Source: Flavobacterium marginilacus (GTDB lineage Bacteria > Bacteroidota > Bacteroidia > Flavobacteriales > Flavobacteriaceae). From it: 64,000 nucleotides of DNA. The notes under the pieces are model-generated. The model was not told where the DNA came from. It did no database searches and saw only the letters and a list, made by a program, of their open reading frames with translations. This document shows positions 33,335 through 41,850 of the stretch, piece after piece. The position numbers and the translations under genes are program-made. Each line of letters starts with the position of its first letter. The first letter of the stretch is position 1. The stretch spans positions 1,178,001 through 1,242,000 of the forward strand of contig NZ_CP113975.1 in the NCBI RefSeq assembly GCF_026870155.1. The letters run 5' to 3'.

Positions 33335-35188
33335 ATGACATTAAGAAAACTACTTTTTAGCCTTTTTGCTTTATCGTGCCAATTCGTTTCGGCACAGAAT
33401 GACTCTATAAACAACTTAAAGGAAGTTGTAGTTTCGGATGCAAATCTTAAAAAATACTCCAATTCACAGTCGGTTTTAAAACTCAATGATTCCATTATCA
33501 ATAAAAATGAAGCTTTACTGACTGATTTATTAAATTTTAATTCTACACTTTACTTCAAGGAATACGGGCGCGGAATGCTCTCAACGGTTTCCTTTAGGGG
33601 AACAACTTCTTCACAGACTGCCGTAATTTGGAACGGAATCAATATTAATTCGCAAATGAACGGGAGTACTGATTTTAATACCATTTCGGGTTCTGATTAT
33701 AATTCAGTAACCGTAAAAGCCGGGGGCGGAAGCATTCTTTATGGCAGTGGGGCAATTGGCGGAACAGTTCATTTGAACAATGATTTGGGGTTTTATAAAC
33801 GATTTGACACTAATTTAAAACTGGATTATGGCAGTTTTAATACGATCGGAATTAATTATAAAACCAATATTGCTACTGAAAAATGGAGTACTCAAATTGG
33901 CTTCTCGAAAAACAGTTCGACAAATGATTATAAATATCTAAACAAATATACTTGGAAAGGCGAACAGCGCTGGAATCAAAATGGAGAATATGAAATAATA
34001 ACTGTGAACGCTAATTTAGGGTATAAGCTTAATGATAAAAATATTCTTAAACTATATAGCCAAACGTCAAACACCGACAGAAATACTTCTTTGGTTACGG
34101 AAACGGAAATGAAAAGTAAATACGTTAATGGGTTTAACCGTAATTTATTAGAATATGACGGGAATTTTGGCAGATTTACCACAAATCTAAAAACCGCTTA
34201 TATTTTTGAAAACTATCAATATTTTGCTGATAATTCTACTAATGACTATACTTACGGAAAAACGGAAAGTCTTATAACCAAAGCCGATTTTGGATATACA
34301 TTATTTAAATCAACCCAAGTAAATGGAATTTTGGATTACAATAGAACCAATGGTTACGGAACTGGTTTTGGAAATCATATCCGCGAAATTAGTTCAGCGT
34401 CATTATTGGTAAAACAGGATTTTTTCGCTAATTGGAAAAATGAATTTGGCATTCGAAAAGAATTTACAAACAATTACGAATCGCCTATTTTGTTCTCTTT
34501 GGGATCTTCGTATCAATTTAGCAAACTGTACAATTTTAAATTGAATGTATCCCGAAATTTTAGGATACCAACCTTTAATGATTTGTATTGGGAGCCGGGC
34601 GGAAATCCTAATTTGAAGCCAGAGAGTTCCTATCAGGCTGAGATTGGGAATGTGTTCACTTTCAACAGTATTTCGCTTACCCAGACTTTCTATTACATCA
34701 AAATTAAAGATTTACTGCAATGGGTTCCCGGCAAAAATGGTATTTGGACTCCACAAAATCAAGACAAAGTTAATAGTTATGGTGCTGAAACTTTATTGAG
34801 CTGGAAGAAACAATTCGGGAAGAATAATTTCGGAGCCAATGCTTCATACGCCCATACAATATCGGAAGATGACCAAACAGGAAACCAGCTTTTCTTTGTT
34901 CCTTTTGATAAAGTAACCGCTTCGGTTTCGTATTCAAGAAGTAAAATAACCGCATATTATCAGTTTTTGTACAATGGTTTTGTTTATACCAGAGCTGATA
35001 ATGATCCAGACGAAATTATAAACGATTATATGATTTCCAATCTGGGCATTGATTATGATTTCAAGCTCTTGAATTCTTTTAAACTGGGCTTTCAGGTTTT
35101 AAATATTTTCAATGAAAATTATGAAAGTCTGGAAAGCAGACCTATGCCAGGTCGAAATTTCAATATGTATTTAACCTTAAAATTTTAA
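33335..35188 (+). CDS. btuB: TonB-dependent outer-membrane receptor, BtuB-like
   Basis: A 617-residue gated channel for uptake of vitamin B12. Signal peptide at residues 1-20 (LSCQFVSAQ); plug domain at about 25-150 with a TonB-box-like NLKEVVVSDAN, TVSFRGTTSSQTAVIWNGININSQMNGSTDF and GGGSILYGSGAIGGTVHL; then a 22-strand-like barrel ending PMPGRNFNMYLTLKF, with the C-terminal Phe typical of outer-membrane proteins. The riboswitch directly upstream supports cobalamin. It starts the operon with the propeller lipoprotein, four bases downstream of its stop. Confidence 0.93.
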   Translation: MTLRKLLFSLFALSCQFVSAQNDSINNLKEVVVSDANLKKYSNSQSVLKLNDSIINKNEALLTDLLNFNSTLYFKEYGRGMLSTVSFRGTTSSQTAVIWNGININSQMNGSTDFNTISGSDYNSVTVKAGGGSILYGSGAIGGTVHLNNDLGFYKRFDTNLKLDYGSFNTIGINYKTNIATEKWSTQIGFSKNSSTNDYKYLNKYTWKGEQRWNQNGEYEIITVNANLGYKLNDKNILKLYSQTSNTDRNTSLVTETEMKSKYVNGFNRNLLEYDGNFGRFTTNLKTAYIFENYQYFADNSTNDYTYGKTESLITKADFGYTLFKSTQVNGILDYNRTNGYGTGFGNHIREISSASLLVKQDFFANWKNEFGIRKEFTNNYESPILFSLGSSYQFSKLYNFKLNVSRNFRIPTFNDLYWEPGGNPNLKPESSYQAEIGNVFTFNSISLTQTFYYIKIKDLLQWVPGKNGIWTPQNQDKVNSYGAETLLSWKKQFGKNNFGANASYAHTISEDDQTGNQLFFVPFDKVTASVSYSRSKITAYYQFLYNGFVYTRADNDPDEIINDYMISNLGIDYDFKLLNSFKLGFQVLNIFNENYESLESRPMPGRNFNMYLTLKF

Positions 35189-35192
35189 TATT

Positions 35193-36251
35193 ATGAAGAT
35201 TAGTAAATTACTTTTAATAGCGTTTGGTATTTCGTTATTTGTTTCTTGTTCAAATGACGATGATAACAGCAACGATCCAAAAGGAGTTTATGATAATGGA
35301 TTTTTTATCCTAAATGAAGGAAGTGCTGGTCAGGGAACAGTATCATTTTCCAGCGATGATTTCAGTGTTTTTACAAAAGATACATATACAGCAGCAAATG
35401 GAAGTGACCTGCTTGGAAAATATGCTCAAAATATATTTTTTAACGGAGATAATGCTTATATCATAGCCGGCGGTTCCAATGTTATAAATGTTGTTAATAG
35501 ATATACATTCAAGTTAATAGCAAAAATTGATACTGGACTTAAAAATCCAAGATATGGTGTGGTAAAAGATGGTAAAGCGTATGTAACTAATGCCAACACT
35601 TATGCAGACTGGGGAGCTTCGGCGGATGCTCCTGGCAACACCGATGATTATGTTGCTGTTATTGACTTGGCAACTAATAAATATGAGTCTAAAATCAATG
35701 TAAACGCAACAGCCAACAGAATCATAGAAAAGGATGGTAAATTGTATATCACAGAGCCTTATAACAGCGATAAATTATCGATTGTAAATATTGCAGCAAA
35801 AACGGTTGAAACTGCAGTAACAATCGGATTAAGTGCTGATACAATGGAGGAGAAAGACGGGGTTCTATATATTTTGAGAGGTCCTTACGGAAGCAGAAGC
35901 GAAATTGTAAAAGTGAAATTATCTGATAAAACAACTTCTAAAATTACATTTCCTGAAGCTTTAGACGGAGCAGGATTTTTGGATATATATAATGATAAAA
36001 TTTATTATACAGTGTATAATTCAGTTTATGGAATAAGCACTACTGCGACAGCGGCTTCAACTACACCGATTGTAACTGTTTCTGCGATTGCTAATTTATA
36101 TGGTTTTGCTGTTAATAATGATCGTATTTACTTGGCAGACAGCGGTGATTACAAAGCAGACAGTAAAGCTTATATTTATAATTTAACTGGAACTTTACAA
36201 AAAGAATTAACTGTCGGAGTAGGACCAAACGGGTTTTATTTTAATAATTAA
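35193..36251 (+). CDS. Beta-propeller surface lipoprotein, YncE/DUF5074-like, possible BtuG analogue
   Basis: A 352-residue lipoprotein (LFVSC, Cys at residue 19) followed by acidic DDDDNSND, a pattern seen in surface-exported lipoproteins of Bacteroidota. The mature part has repeating strand units with GDNAYIIAGGSNVINVVNRYTFKLIAKIDTGLKNPRYGVVKDGKAYVTN, the blade pattern of YncE-type propellers. In Bacteroides, BtuG is a surface propeller lipoprotein that binds B12 tightly and works with BtuB. Position behind a riboswitch and btuB suggests the same role here, but that is inference. Confidence 0.82.
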   Translation: MKISKLLLIAFGISLFVSCSNDDDNSNDPKGVYDNGFFILNEGSAGQGTVSFSSDDFSVFTKDTYTAANGSDLLGKYAQNIFFNGDNAYIIAGGSNVINVVNRYTFKLIAKIDTGLKNPRYGVVKDGKAYVTNANTYADWGASADAPGNTDDYVAVIDLATNKYESKINVNATANRIIEKDGKLYITEPYNSDKLSIVNIAAKTVETAVTIGLSADTMEEKDGVLYILRGPYGSRSEIVKVKLSDKTTSKITFPEALDGAGFLDIYNDKIYYTVYNSVYGISTTATAASTTPIVTVSAIANLYGFAVNNDRIYLADSGDYKADSKAYIYNLTGTLQKELTVGVGPNGFYFNN

Positions 36252-36352
36252 TACATTTTTTGTAATAAAACATAATACGATTGTGGTTTAATAGTTGTGG
36301 TATTCTATTAGATTAATCAACGTATTTGTAATTTTGTTTTTGAATAAAAAAA

Positions 36353-36376
36353 AGGCTTTCAGTGATGAAAGCCTTT
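36353..36376. terminator. Bidirectional terminator
   Basis: AAGGCTTTC and GAAAGCCTT form a stem over AGTGAT, flanked by A and T tracts. It lies between the end of the B12 operon and the convergent S41 peptidase gene. Confidence 0.88.
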
Positions 36377-36449
36377 TTTGATTGAGTTGTTTGTTTTAAT
36401 CTGAATAGAATGATAATGTTGTTTATTCATCATTTCTATTAATACTATA

Positions 36450-37895
36450 CTATTCCAAAGATTTTAAAAGCCCAGCCGGGACTTTTTCAACATACATTTG
36501 GTTTTGTCCAATAATAGATTTTGCATCTTGAAAATATGGAAATGTCTTTCCTTCTGTTTTCTTAACCATTTTGGCGGTTCCTGTAATTTTTCCAATTGCT
36601 GTACTCAGTAAAGGCTCAGAAGCTGTTCCTAGTATACCTAAATTTGCTAAATTTTCTTTTAGAGCATAAGTTGGGTTTAAGCCATTAAAATAGTCTCCAG
36701 AATCATCTGCATTTACGATTTTCAAAACAAGAGGCTGCATGGCATAACGATGATTTGGATTTCTGTTTTCTTTGCCAAAAGTAGGAGAGTCATAGACAGT
36801 TATAGATCCGACATTCTTGCCAGTTGTAATATCGCCAATTTGAACTACATTGATATATGGTTTTAATCCATTTATTACCAGTTCACTGGCAGAAGCAGTA
36901 CTTTTTGTAGTTAAAATATACACTTTGGTAAGGTTTAAACTATTCAATGGAGCAGATCCTACAGTGCTTGTAAATAAATTTTTTAAAGCCTCTGGGTCTT
37001 CCGATTCAAAATAGGAATTGATTTTGTCATTCCATCTTTGTTTCGAAAACACTTTGCCTGTGAATTGTCCTGTTATCATACTGGCCAAACGGGTAGATGA
37101 TTGAATGGATCCTCCGCTGTTATATCTTAAATCTAAGACTAAATCAGTAATACCTTTTGATTTTAGTGAAGCAAAAGCCTCATTTAATTGTGTGTCGTAG
37201 TTTGGATAAAAACCATTGTACATTAAATATCCTACTTTGTGTCCGCCAGTTTCAATAACATTATTGATTAAAATTGGATTTTCGTTAAGCACCGTTTTTG
37301 TCAGGCTTACTGATTTTCCGTTTGGGGTAATGACACCATTATTATAATCAGCTAAGTTGAGAGTGTAGCTTTCAGCATTTAATAATAAACTCTGGTAATT
37401 GCTTGTGGTAAGCTGTGTCCCATTGACACCATAAAAAATATCACCGCGTTTTATGTTTTTGGCAGAAGCATCCGAATTGGGTATTATATAGCGAACCCAG
37501 CCAAATATTTCAGTAGAGCCGGAAGCTTTAAGATAAAGACCAAAGTCGACACCGTCATTTTTTGTAGTTCCCTGAAGCTGGCCTTCGAGTGTTAAATAAT
37601 CACTTACTATCCAGCTGAATCGATCGATTGACGGGGCAACTCGAAGAGCATTGAATAAATCTTCGGGTTTTGTATATCCTTTTAAAAAATCATTTAGCTC
37701 GGTTTGATTGGCAAATCTATTATCTGCAAGATTAGGGACATCGGCCTGCCATAAATAATACAGGTTAAGGCCTTTCCATATAAAGTCATTAACTTCCAGA
37801 CTGGCTGGAGGAGCGACATCATCGTTGTCTTCACAGCTCTGAAAAATAAAAAGTGCTAAAAATAATAATAATGTAACTTTGAAAGATGTCTTCAT
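36450..37895 (-). CDS. S41-family (C-terminal processing) peptidase lipoprotein
   Basis: A 481-residue periplasmic or surface serine peptidase. Lipoprotein signal with FQSC (Cys at residue 21) and acidic EDNDD. A PDZ-like segment lies at about 150-205 (NSDASAKNIKRGDIFYGVNGTQLT). The S41 catalytic domain has DLVLDLRYNSGGSIQSSTRLASMI and TTKSTASASELVINGLKPY, with the nucleophilic serine and downstream GKNVGS lysine region. Target proteins unknown. It is monocistronic. Confidence 0.92.
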   Translation of the reverse strand: MKTSFKVTLLLFLALFIFQSCEDNDDVAPPASLEVNDFIWKGLNLYYLWQADVPNLADNRFANQTELNDFLKGYTKPEDLFNALRVAPSIDRFSWIVSDYLTLEGQLQGTTKNDGVDFGLYLKASGSTEIFGWVRYIIPNSDASAKNIKRGDIFYGVNGTQLTTSNYQSLLLNAESYTLNLADYNNGVITPNGKSVSLTKTVLNENPILINNVIETGGHKVGYLMYNGFYPNYDTQLNEAFASLKSKGITDLVLDLRYNSGGSIQSSTRLASMITGQFTGKVFSKQRWNDKINSYFESEDPEALKNLFTSTVGSAPLNSLNLTKVYILTTKSTASASELVINGLKPYINVVQIGDITTGKNVGSITVYDSPTFGKENRNPNHRYAMQPLVLKIVNADDSGDYFNGLNPTYALKENLANLGILGTASEPLLSTAIGKITGTAKMVKKTEGKTFPYFQDAKSIIGQNQMYVEKVPAGLLKSLE

Positions 37896-38017
37896 ATAGT
37901 TTTTGTTGTAGATCTACAACGTAAAAATACTAACTTTAGTTTAATTTAATTTTTTTTTGTAACAAAAAATATAGTGGCTCGTCTTGATTATATAACCAGA
38001 TTAATAAAATCATATTT

Positions 38018-38527
38018 ATGAACCAAAAGGACTTTGTGCTTTTAATCAATCCGTTTAAGGACAAGCTGTTTCGGCTGGCTAAACGATTGCTGGTGAGCAC
38101 TGAGGAAGCAGAAGATGCTACTCAGGAAATTTTGGTAAAATTATGGAGTAAAAACGAAAATTTAGATACTTATAATAGTGTCGAAGCGATGGCGATGACC
38201 ATGACCAAAAATTATTGTCTGGATCAGCTAAAATCAAAACGGGCCGGTAATCTTAAAATTGTGCACAATAATTTTACAGACCGCGAACCAGGTTTGGACA
38301 GAAAAGTTGAGGATAATGATAGTTTAAACTGGGTTGAAAAAATCATTAGCCAATTGCCGGAACAGCAGCGGTTAATTATTCAGCTGAGGGATATTGAGCA
38401 ATGCGAATTTTCGGAAATAGCAAAAATAACAGAGATGAATGAAACTGCCGTAAGAGTGGCACTTTCCAGAGCAAGGAAAACAATTAGAGAATACATGTTA
38501 AAAACACACAGTTATGGAGTTCAATAA
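38018..38527 (+). CDS. ECF RNA polymerase sigma factor
   Basis: A 169-residue sigma factor: region 2 at about residues 8-75 (FRLAKRLLVSTEEAEDATQEILVKLWSKNENL, AMAMTMTKNYCLDQLKSKRAG) and region 4 at about 105-160 (QLPEQQRLIIQLRDIEQCEFSEIAKITEMNETAVRVALSRARKTIREYM). Its last 14 bases overlap the next gene, which points to a tightly coupled sigma/regulator pair, followed by two DUF4252 genes. Confidence 0.94.
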   Translation: MNQKDFVLLINPFKDKLFRLAKRLLVSTEEAEDATQEILVKLWSKNENLDTYNSVEAMAMTMTKNYCLDQLKSKRAGNLKIVHNNFTDREPGLDRKVEDNDSLNWVEKIISQLPEQQRLIIQLRDIEQCEFSEIAKITEMNETAVRVALSRARKTIREYMLKTHSYGVQ

Positions 38528-38963
38528 AATAGAAGCACTTTTGGGAAAGTACTTTGAAGGAGAAACAAGTATTGCCGAAGAGAACGAGTTGAAAAACTAT
38601 TTTTCTTCACCAAATACTGCGCCTCATTTGGAACAATATAAGCCTTTATTTGGGTATTTTGCAGAAGCAAAAAATGAAAATTTTGAGAAAGCCATACCGC
38701 TGATTTCTAAAAAGAAAAAAATAGCATGGCTGTCGGCAGCAGCATCTATTGCTGTTTTGCTGGGAGCAGGAACTTATGCTTATTTTAATTCGGATAAAGA
38801 AAAAGTGAATAATGAATTAGGGACTTATGAAAATCCCAAAGAAGCTTTTGAAGCTACCCAAAAAGCATTGGCTATGCTGTCCAATAATGTAAATGCAGGT
38901 GTCGAAGGAATGCAGTATATTCAGGTATACGAAGTGACTAAAGATAAGGTGTTTCTTGATTAA
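38514..38963 (+). CDS. Probable anti-sigma-type membrane protein
   Basis: A 149-residue protein with a cytoplasmic N-terminal part (residues 1-68), one transmembrane segment (about 70-90, IAWLSAAASIAVLLGAGTYAY) and a short periplasmic tail. The N-terminus EFNKIEALLGKYFEGETSIAEENELKNYF resembles the N-terminal region of Bacteroidota anti-sigma-like proteins. Overlap with the sigma gene supports a regulatory partnership; no zinc-binding motif is seen. Confidence 0.75.
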   Translation: MEFNKIEALLGKYFEGETSIAEENELKNYFSSPNTAPHLEQYKPLFGYFAEAKNENFEKAIPLISKKKKIAWLSAAASIAVLLGAGTYAYFNSDKEKVNNELGTYENPKEAFEATQKALAMLSNNVNAGVEGMQYIQVYEVTKDKVFLD

Positions 38964-38987
38964 AGAGGAAATACTGATGAATTGGTT

Positions 38988-39083
38988 CTACGTGAGGGAT
39001 GGCAGTGGAGCTCTCCCGATTTTTTATCGGGAAGGGGGAACGTACAGCCCGACCCGGAGTTTTTACGAAGGGACACGCCCAAA
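38988..39083. repeat. Dispersed intergenic repeat, GGGC/TCGGGCT family, copy 3
   Basis: ggcagtggagctctcccgat, a CCCGATttttATCGGG hairpin, cagcccgacccggag and gacacgccc match the family words in the reverse direction. It lies within the 235-bp gap before the first DUF4252 gene. Confidence 0.65.
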
Positions 39084-39198
39084 ATATTTTAAAATATAAG
39101 CTGAAATAAAATAATGAAAATAAAGCGGGAGTGATTCTAGAGCATTCCGGCCCAAATAGTTGAATTGAATTTTAAAAATAATCATTAAATCAAATAAA

Positions 39199-39726
39199 AT
39201 GAAGAAGTTAATAATAATATTAGCAGCAGTATTAGTGTCAAGTCCGTTTTTTGCCCAGACGGCATTCGATAAGTTCGATGGTCAGGAGGAAGTAACCTCA
39301 ATAGTTGTAAACAAGAAAATGTTTGAACTGATGAGTAAAGTAAAAGTTGATACCTCTGATAAGGAAGCGCAGCAATACATGAACCTGATTAAGAAATTGG
39401 ATAATTTAAAAGTGTTTACCACTAAAAATTCTAAAGTGGAAGGCGAAATGAAAACAACTGCCGATAAGTATATTAAAACTGCTGGTCTGGAAGAATTAAT
39501 GCGTATAAATGATAAAGGCAAAAATGTCAAAATTATGGTAAAATCCGGAGCAAAAGACAGTCAGATAAAAGAGCTGCTGATGTTTGTTGAAGGAGGTGCC
39601 GGCGATGATACGGTCTTGATGTCGCTGACAGGTGATTTTGATCTGAATGAGATTTCGGTTTTGACAGACAAAATGAGAATTCCCGGCGGAGATGACCTGA
39701 AGAAAGCAACTAAAGGCAAAAAGTAA
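39199..39726 (+). CDS. DUF4252 protein, secreted
   Basis: A 175-residue protein with a cleavable signal peptide (AAVLVSSPFFAQ). The mature part carries the DUF4252 pattern FDKFDGQEEVTSIVVNKKMFELMSKV, a middle KDSQIKELLMFVEGGAGDDTVLMSLTGDFDLNEIS and a basic C-terminus. Function of the family is unknown. Paired with a second, lipoprotein-type DUF4252 gene one base after its stop, in an operon headed by an ECF sigma factor. Confidence 0.88.
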   Translation: MKKLIIILAAVLVSSPFFAQTAFDKFDGQEEVTSIVVNKKMFELMSKVKVDTSDKEAQQYMNLIKKLDNLKVFTTKNSKVEGEMKTTADKYIKTAGLEELMRINDKGKNVKIMVKSGAKDSQIKELLMFVEGGAGDDTVLMSLTGDFDLNEISVLTDKMRIPGGDDLKKATKGKK

Positions 39727-39727
39727 A

Positions 39728-40267
39728 ATGAAACTTGCATTATATATAATTGCATTGTTAAGCAGTCTGCTTTTTGGGAGCTGTAATTCTGAGCCATCTC
39801 TGCAAAAATATTTTGTAGAAAACACAGAGAACAAGGATTTCATTGCCCTGGATATCTCATCGGATATTTTGGATGTTAATAAAGCCAAACTGACAGCGGT
39901 ACAAAGTGAAGCACTGCATTCCTTTGAAAAAATTAATGTTTTGGCTTTCAAATTGAATGATAAGAATAAATCACAGTTTGAGGCAGAACGTGCTAAAGTG
40001 AACCAGATTCTAAAGGATCCAAAGTATCAGCAGCTGATGAAGTTTAGTTCAGGAAAGCAGGGCGCTTCTGTTACTTATGTGGGTGATGATGACCATATTA
40101 ATGAATTTGTGTTTTTTGCCAATAAAAACGATGCCGGTTTTGCAATCGTCAGAGTGTTAGGAAAAGACATGAATCCTACAAATATTATGAATATGATTTC
40201 GGTTTTGAAAGAATCAAAAATTGATTTGGAACAGTTAAAGCCATTGCAGGAATTGATTAAGAAATAG
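39728..40267 (+). CDS. DUF4252 lipoprotein
   Basis: A 179-residue paralogue of the preceding product, with a lipoprotein signal (LLFGSC, Cys at residue 19). It keeps the family pattern: FIALDISSDILDVNKAKLTAVQSEALHSFEKINVLAF, then YVGDDDHINEFVFFANKNDAGFAIVRVLGKDMNPTNIMNMISVL. Being directly adjacent and of the same family, the two may form a secreted/anchored pair. No biochemical role is known. Confidence 0.87.
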   Translation: MKLALYIIALLSSLLFGSCNSEPSLQKYFVENTENKDFIALDISSDILDVNKAKLTAVQSEALHSFEKINVLAFKLNDKNKSQFEAERAKVNQILKDPKYQQLMKFSSGKQGASVTYVGDDDHINEFVFFANKNDAGFAIVRVLGKDMNPTNIMNMISVLKESKIDLEQLKPLQELIKK

Positions 40268-40290
40268 GTTTGAATTTAATTTTGAAAAAA

Positions 40291-40318
40291 GCGTCTCGAT
40301 ATTTGAGACGTTTTTTTT
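40291..40318. terminator. Terminator between convergent operons
   Basis: CGTCTC and GAGACG form a stem with a long T tract to the right and an A tract to the left, at the junction of the DUF4252 operon and the MocA-like gene. The T tract reaches the latter's stop codon. Confidence 0.85.
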
Positions 40319-40943
40319 ATGTTTTAGAAAATACCGCCCAATCTTCTGGAGTATTTAAGTTTTTTAGAATTGATGAATCAGTTACTGTAATCGTTGTTAT
40401 TCCTGAAGGATTTGTTTTTTTGATTTCTAAATCCAATCGGCTGTTTTTATCGGCTGGATCTAATTGAATTAATGGATTCCAAAAGTCAGGATGTAATTTT
40501 ATGGGATGTCCATTTTTGCCTTCAAAATTGGGAAGTACAATTTGGTTTTGAGTTCCGATTATAGACTGTAATTCGGCTGTATTTAATATTGGAATATCAA
40601 TAGGATTTATCAATACCGATTTGTTTTTTGGTATTTGCTGTAAAACAGTTTGGAGCGTTGAGAATGATCCCAGTTCTGGACTTTTGTTAATAATCACTCT
40701 AATTTTAATCTTTTTATAAAAAACAAACTCCGGCTGTGCTTCATTTAATAAAGGGATTTTGTTTGCGTATTCTTGAGAGTTATATCCTAATCCGATGTAG
40801 ATTTCTGTTATTGCTGTGTCTGAAATCCGGTTGATTTGTTCCAAAATCCAATAGCTGTTCTGGTAGGGAAGCAGTCCTTTTGCGGTTCCCATTCTTTCGG
40901 ATTTGCCTCCGGCCAATAATACAAATACGGTATCATTTTTCAT
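40317..40943 (-). CDS. MocA/MobA-like nucleotidyltransferase
   Basis: A 208-residue enzyme probably transferring CMP or GMP to molybdopterin. It starts VFVLLAGGKSERMGTAKGLLPY, the nucleotide-binding loop of the family, then has INPIDIPILN (the metal-binding aspartate region) and NFEGKNGHPIKLHPDFW. The neighbouring XdhC and molybdenum hydroxylase subunits favour a MocA-type cytidylyltransferase. Its start overlaps the xdhC-like stop by 11 bases. Confidence 0.88.
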   Translation of the reverse strand: MKNDTVFVLLAGGKSERMGTAKGLLPYQNSYWILEQINRISDTAITEIYIGLGYNSQEYANKIPLLNEAQPEFVFYKKIKIRVIINKSPELGSFSTLQTVLQQIPKNKSVLINPIDIPILNTAELQSIIGTQNQIVLPNFEGKNGHPIKLHPDFWNPLIQLDPADKNSRLDLEIKKTNPSGITTITVTDSSILKNLNTPEDWAVFSKT

Positions 40944-41694
40944 AATAAGCTTTCAGTAATTCTGATGCGATGCTTATGGCAATTTCTTTGGGAGAATTAC
41001 CGCCTAGATCTAACCCGATAGGGCAGTGGACAGGTGAGATTCCTGCTTTAAAATTCAATTCATTTATCAGCATATTGTTGAATTTGTTTTTCTTGGTCTT
41101 GCTGCCAATTAAGCCGATATATTTAGTTTTTTCATGCAGTGCCAAAGCCGTTATTTCAAAATCGAGTCTGTGATCGTGAGTCAATATCACCACATAGCAG
41201 TTTGGTCCCCAGTTTACAGTTTGCTTATAAAAATCAAAAGGCGTATCACTGTAATTAACTGCAGCGTCAATTTCGATAGTTTCTTTCCAGTTTTCTCTAG
41301 TATCAAGAAGTGTGATAGAAAAAGGAGTGTCTTTTAAAACCTGGCAGATAGCCACGCCGATGTGTCCGGCTCCGAAAATGTATAATTCAGGGGATTGATT
41401 CATGGGTTCGATAATTAGTTCTACTTTTCCGCCACAGCATTGTTCAAATTCTGGTCCAAGTGTATAAGAGCATTCTAAAATTTTATTTTCCCGAATTGAT
41501 CGGACTGCTTCATCGATTACCTGAAATTCTAATTTTCCGCCGCCAATGGTTCCAAAAAAGTCTTTTTGTGGTGTTACAATCATTCTTGAACCTATTCTGC
41601 AGGGAGCTGAACCAAGAATTTTAGTAACAGTAACTAATGCCACAGGCTTTTTTTGGGTTTTAAATTCCTGTAATAGTTCAATCCAGTTGTTCAT
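40933..41694 (-). CDS. XdhC-family molybdenum-enzyme maturation protein
   Basis: A 253-residue chaperone-like protein that in relatives binds molybdenum cofactor and supports its sulfuration and insertion into hydroxylases. The N-terminal XdhC domain includes PVALVTVTKILGSAPCRIGSRMIV and GGGKLEFQVIDEA; the C-terminal Rossmann-like domain has LYIFGAGHIGVAICQVL, VVILTHDHRLDFEI and YIGLIGSKTKKNKF. Located between MocA-like and the large hydroxylase subunit, it completes a maturation/enzyme set. Confidence 0.92.
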   Translation of the reverse strand: MNNWIELLQEFKTQKKPVALVTVTKILGSAPCRIGSRMIVTPQKDFFGTIGGGKLEFQVIDEAVRSIRENKILECSYTLGPEFEQCCGGKVELIIEPMNQSPELYIFGAGHIGVAICQVLKDTPFSITLLDTRENWKETIEIDAAVNYSDTPFDFYKQTVNWGPNCYVVILTHDHRLDFEITALALHEKTKYIGLIGSKTKKNKFNNMLINELNFKAGISPVHCPIGLDLGGNSPKEIAISIASELLKAYYEK

Positions 41695-41751
41695 TAAATA
41701 GATATTCGTTTTAATTTTTTGTTGTTACACTAAATTTTATTCAGTGCTGTT

Positions 41752-41840
41752 ATTGCGTTAGGGATGGGAGCGGCATCCTTTATTGCCGGGGTTCGGCAAT
41801 AAAGATATAGCGGACAGCCCGGCCCTTGTGGTAACGCCCA
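41752..41840. repeat. Dispersed intergenic repeat, GGGC/TCGGGCT family, copy 4
   Basis: Near-exact inverted counterpart of 29624-29702: gcgttagggatggga, catcctttattgccgggg, ttcggcaataaaga, acagcccggcccttgtggta and acgccc. The two copies are about 12 kb apart in opposite orientation. Confidence 0.87.
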
Positions 41841-41850
41841 AATAAATAAT

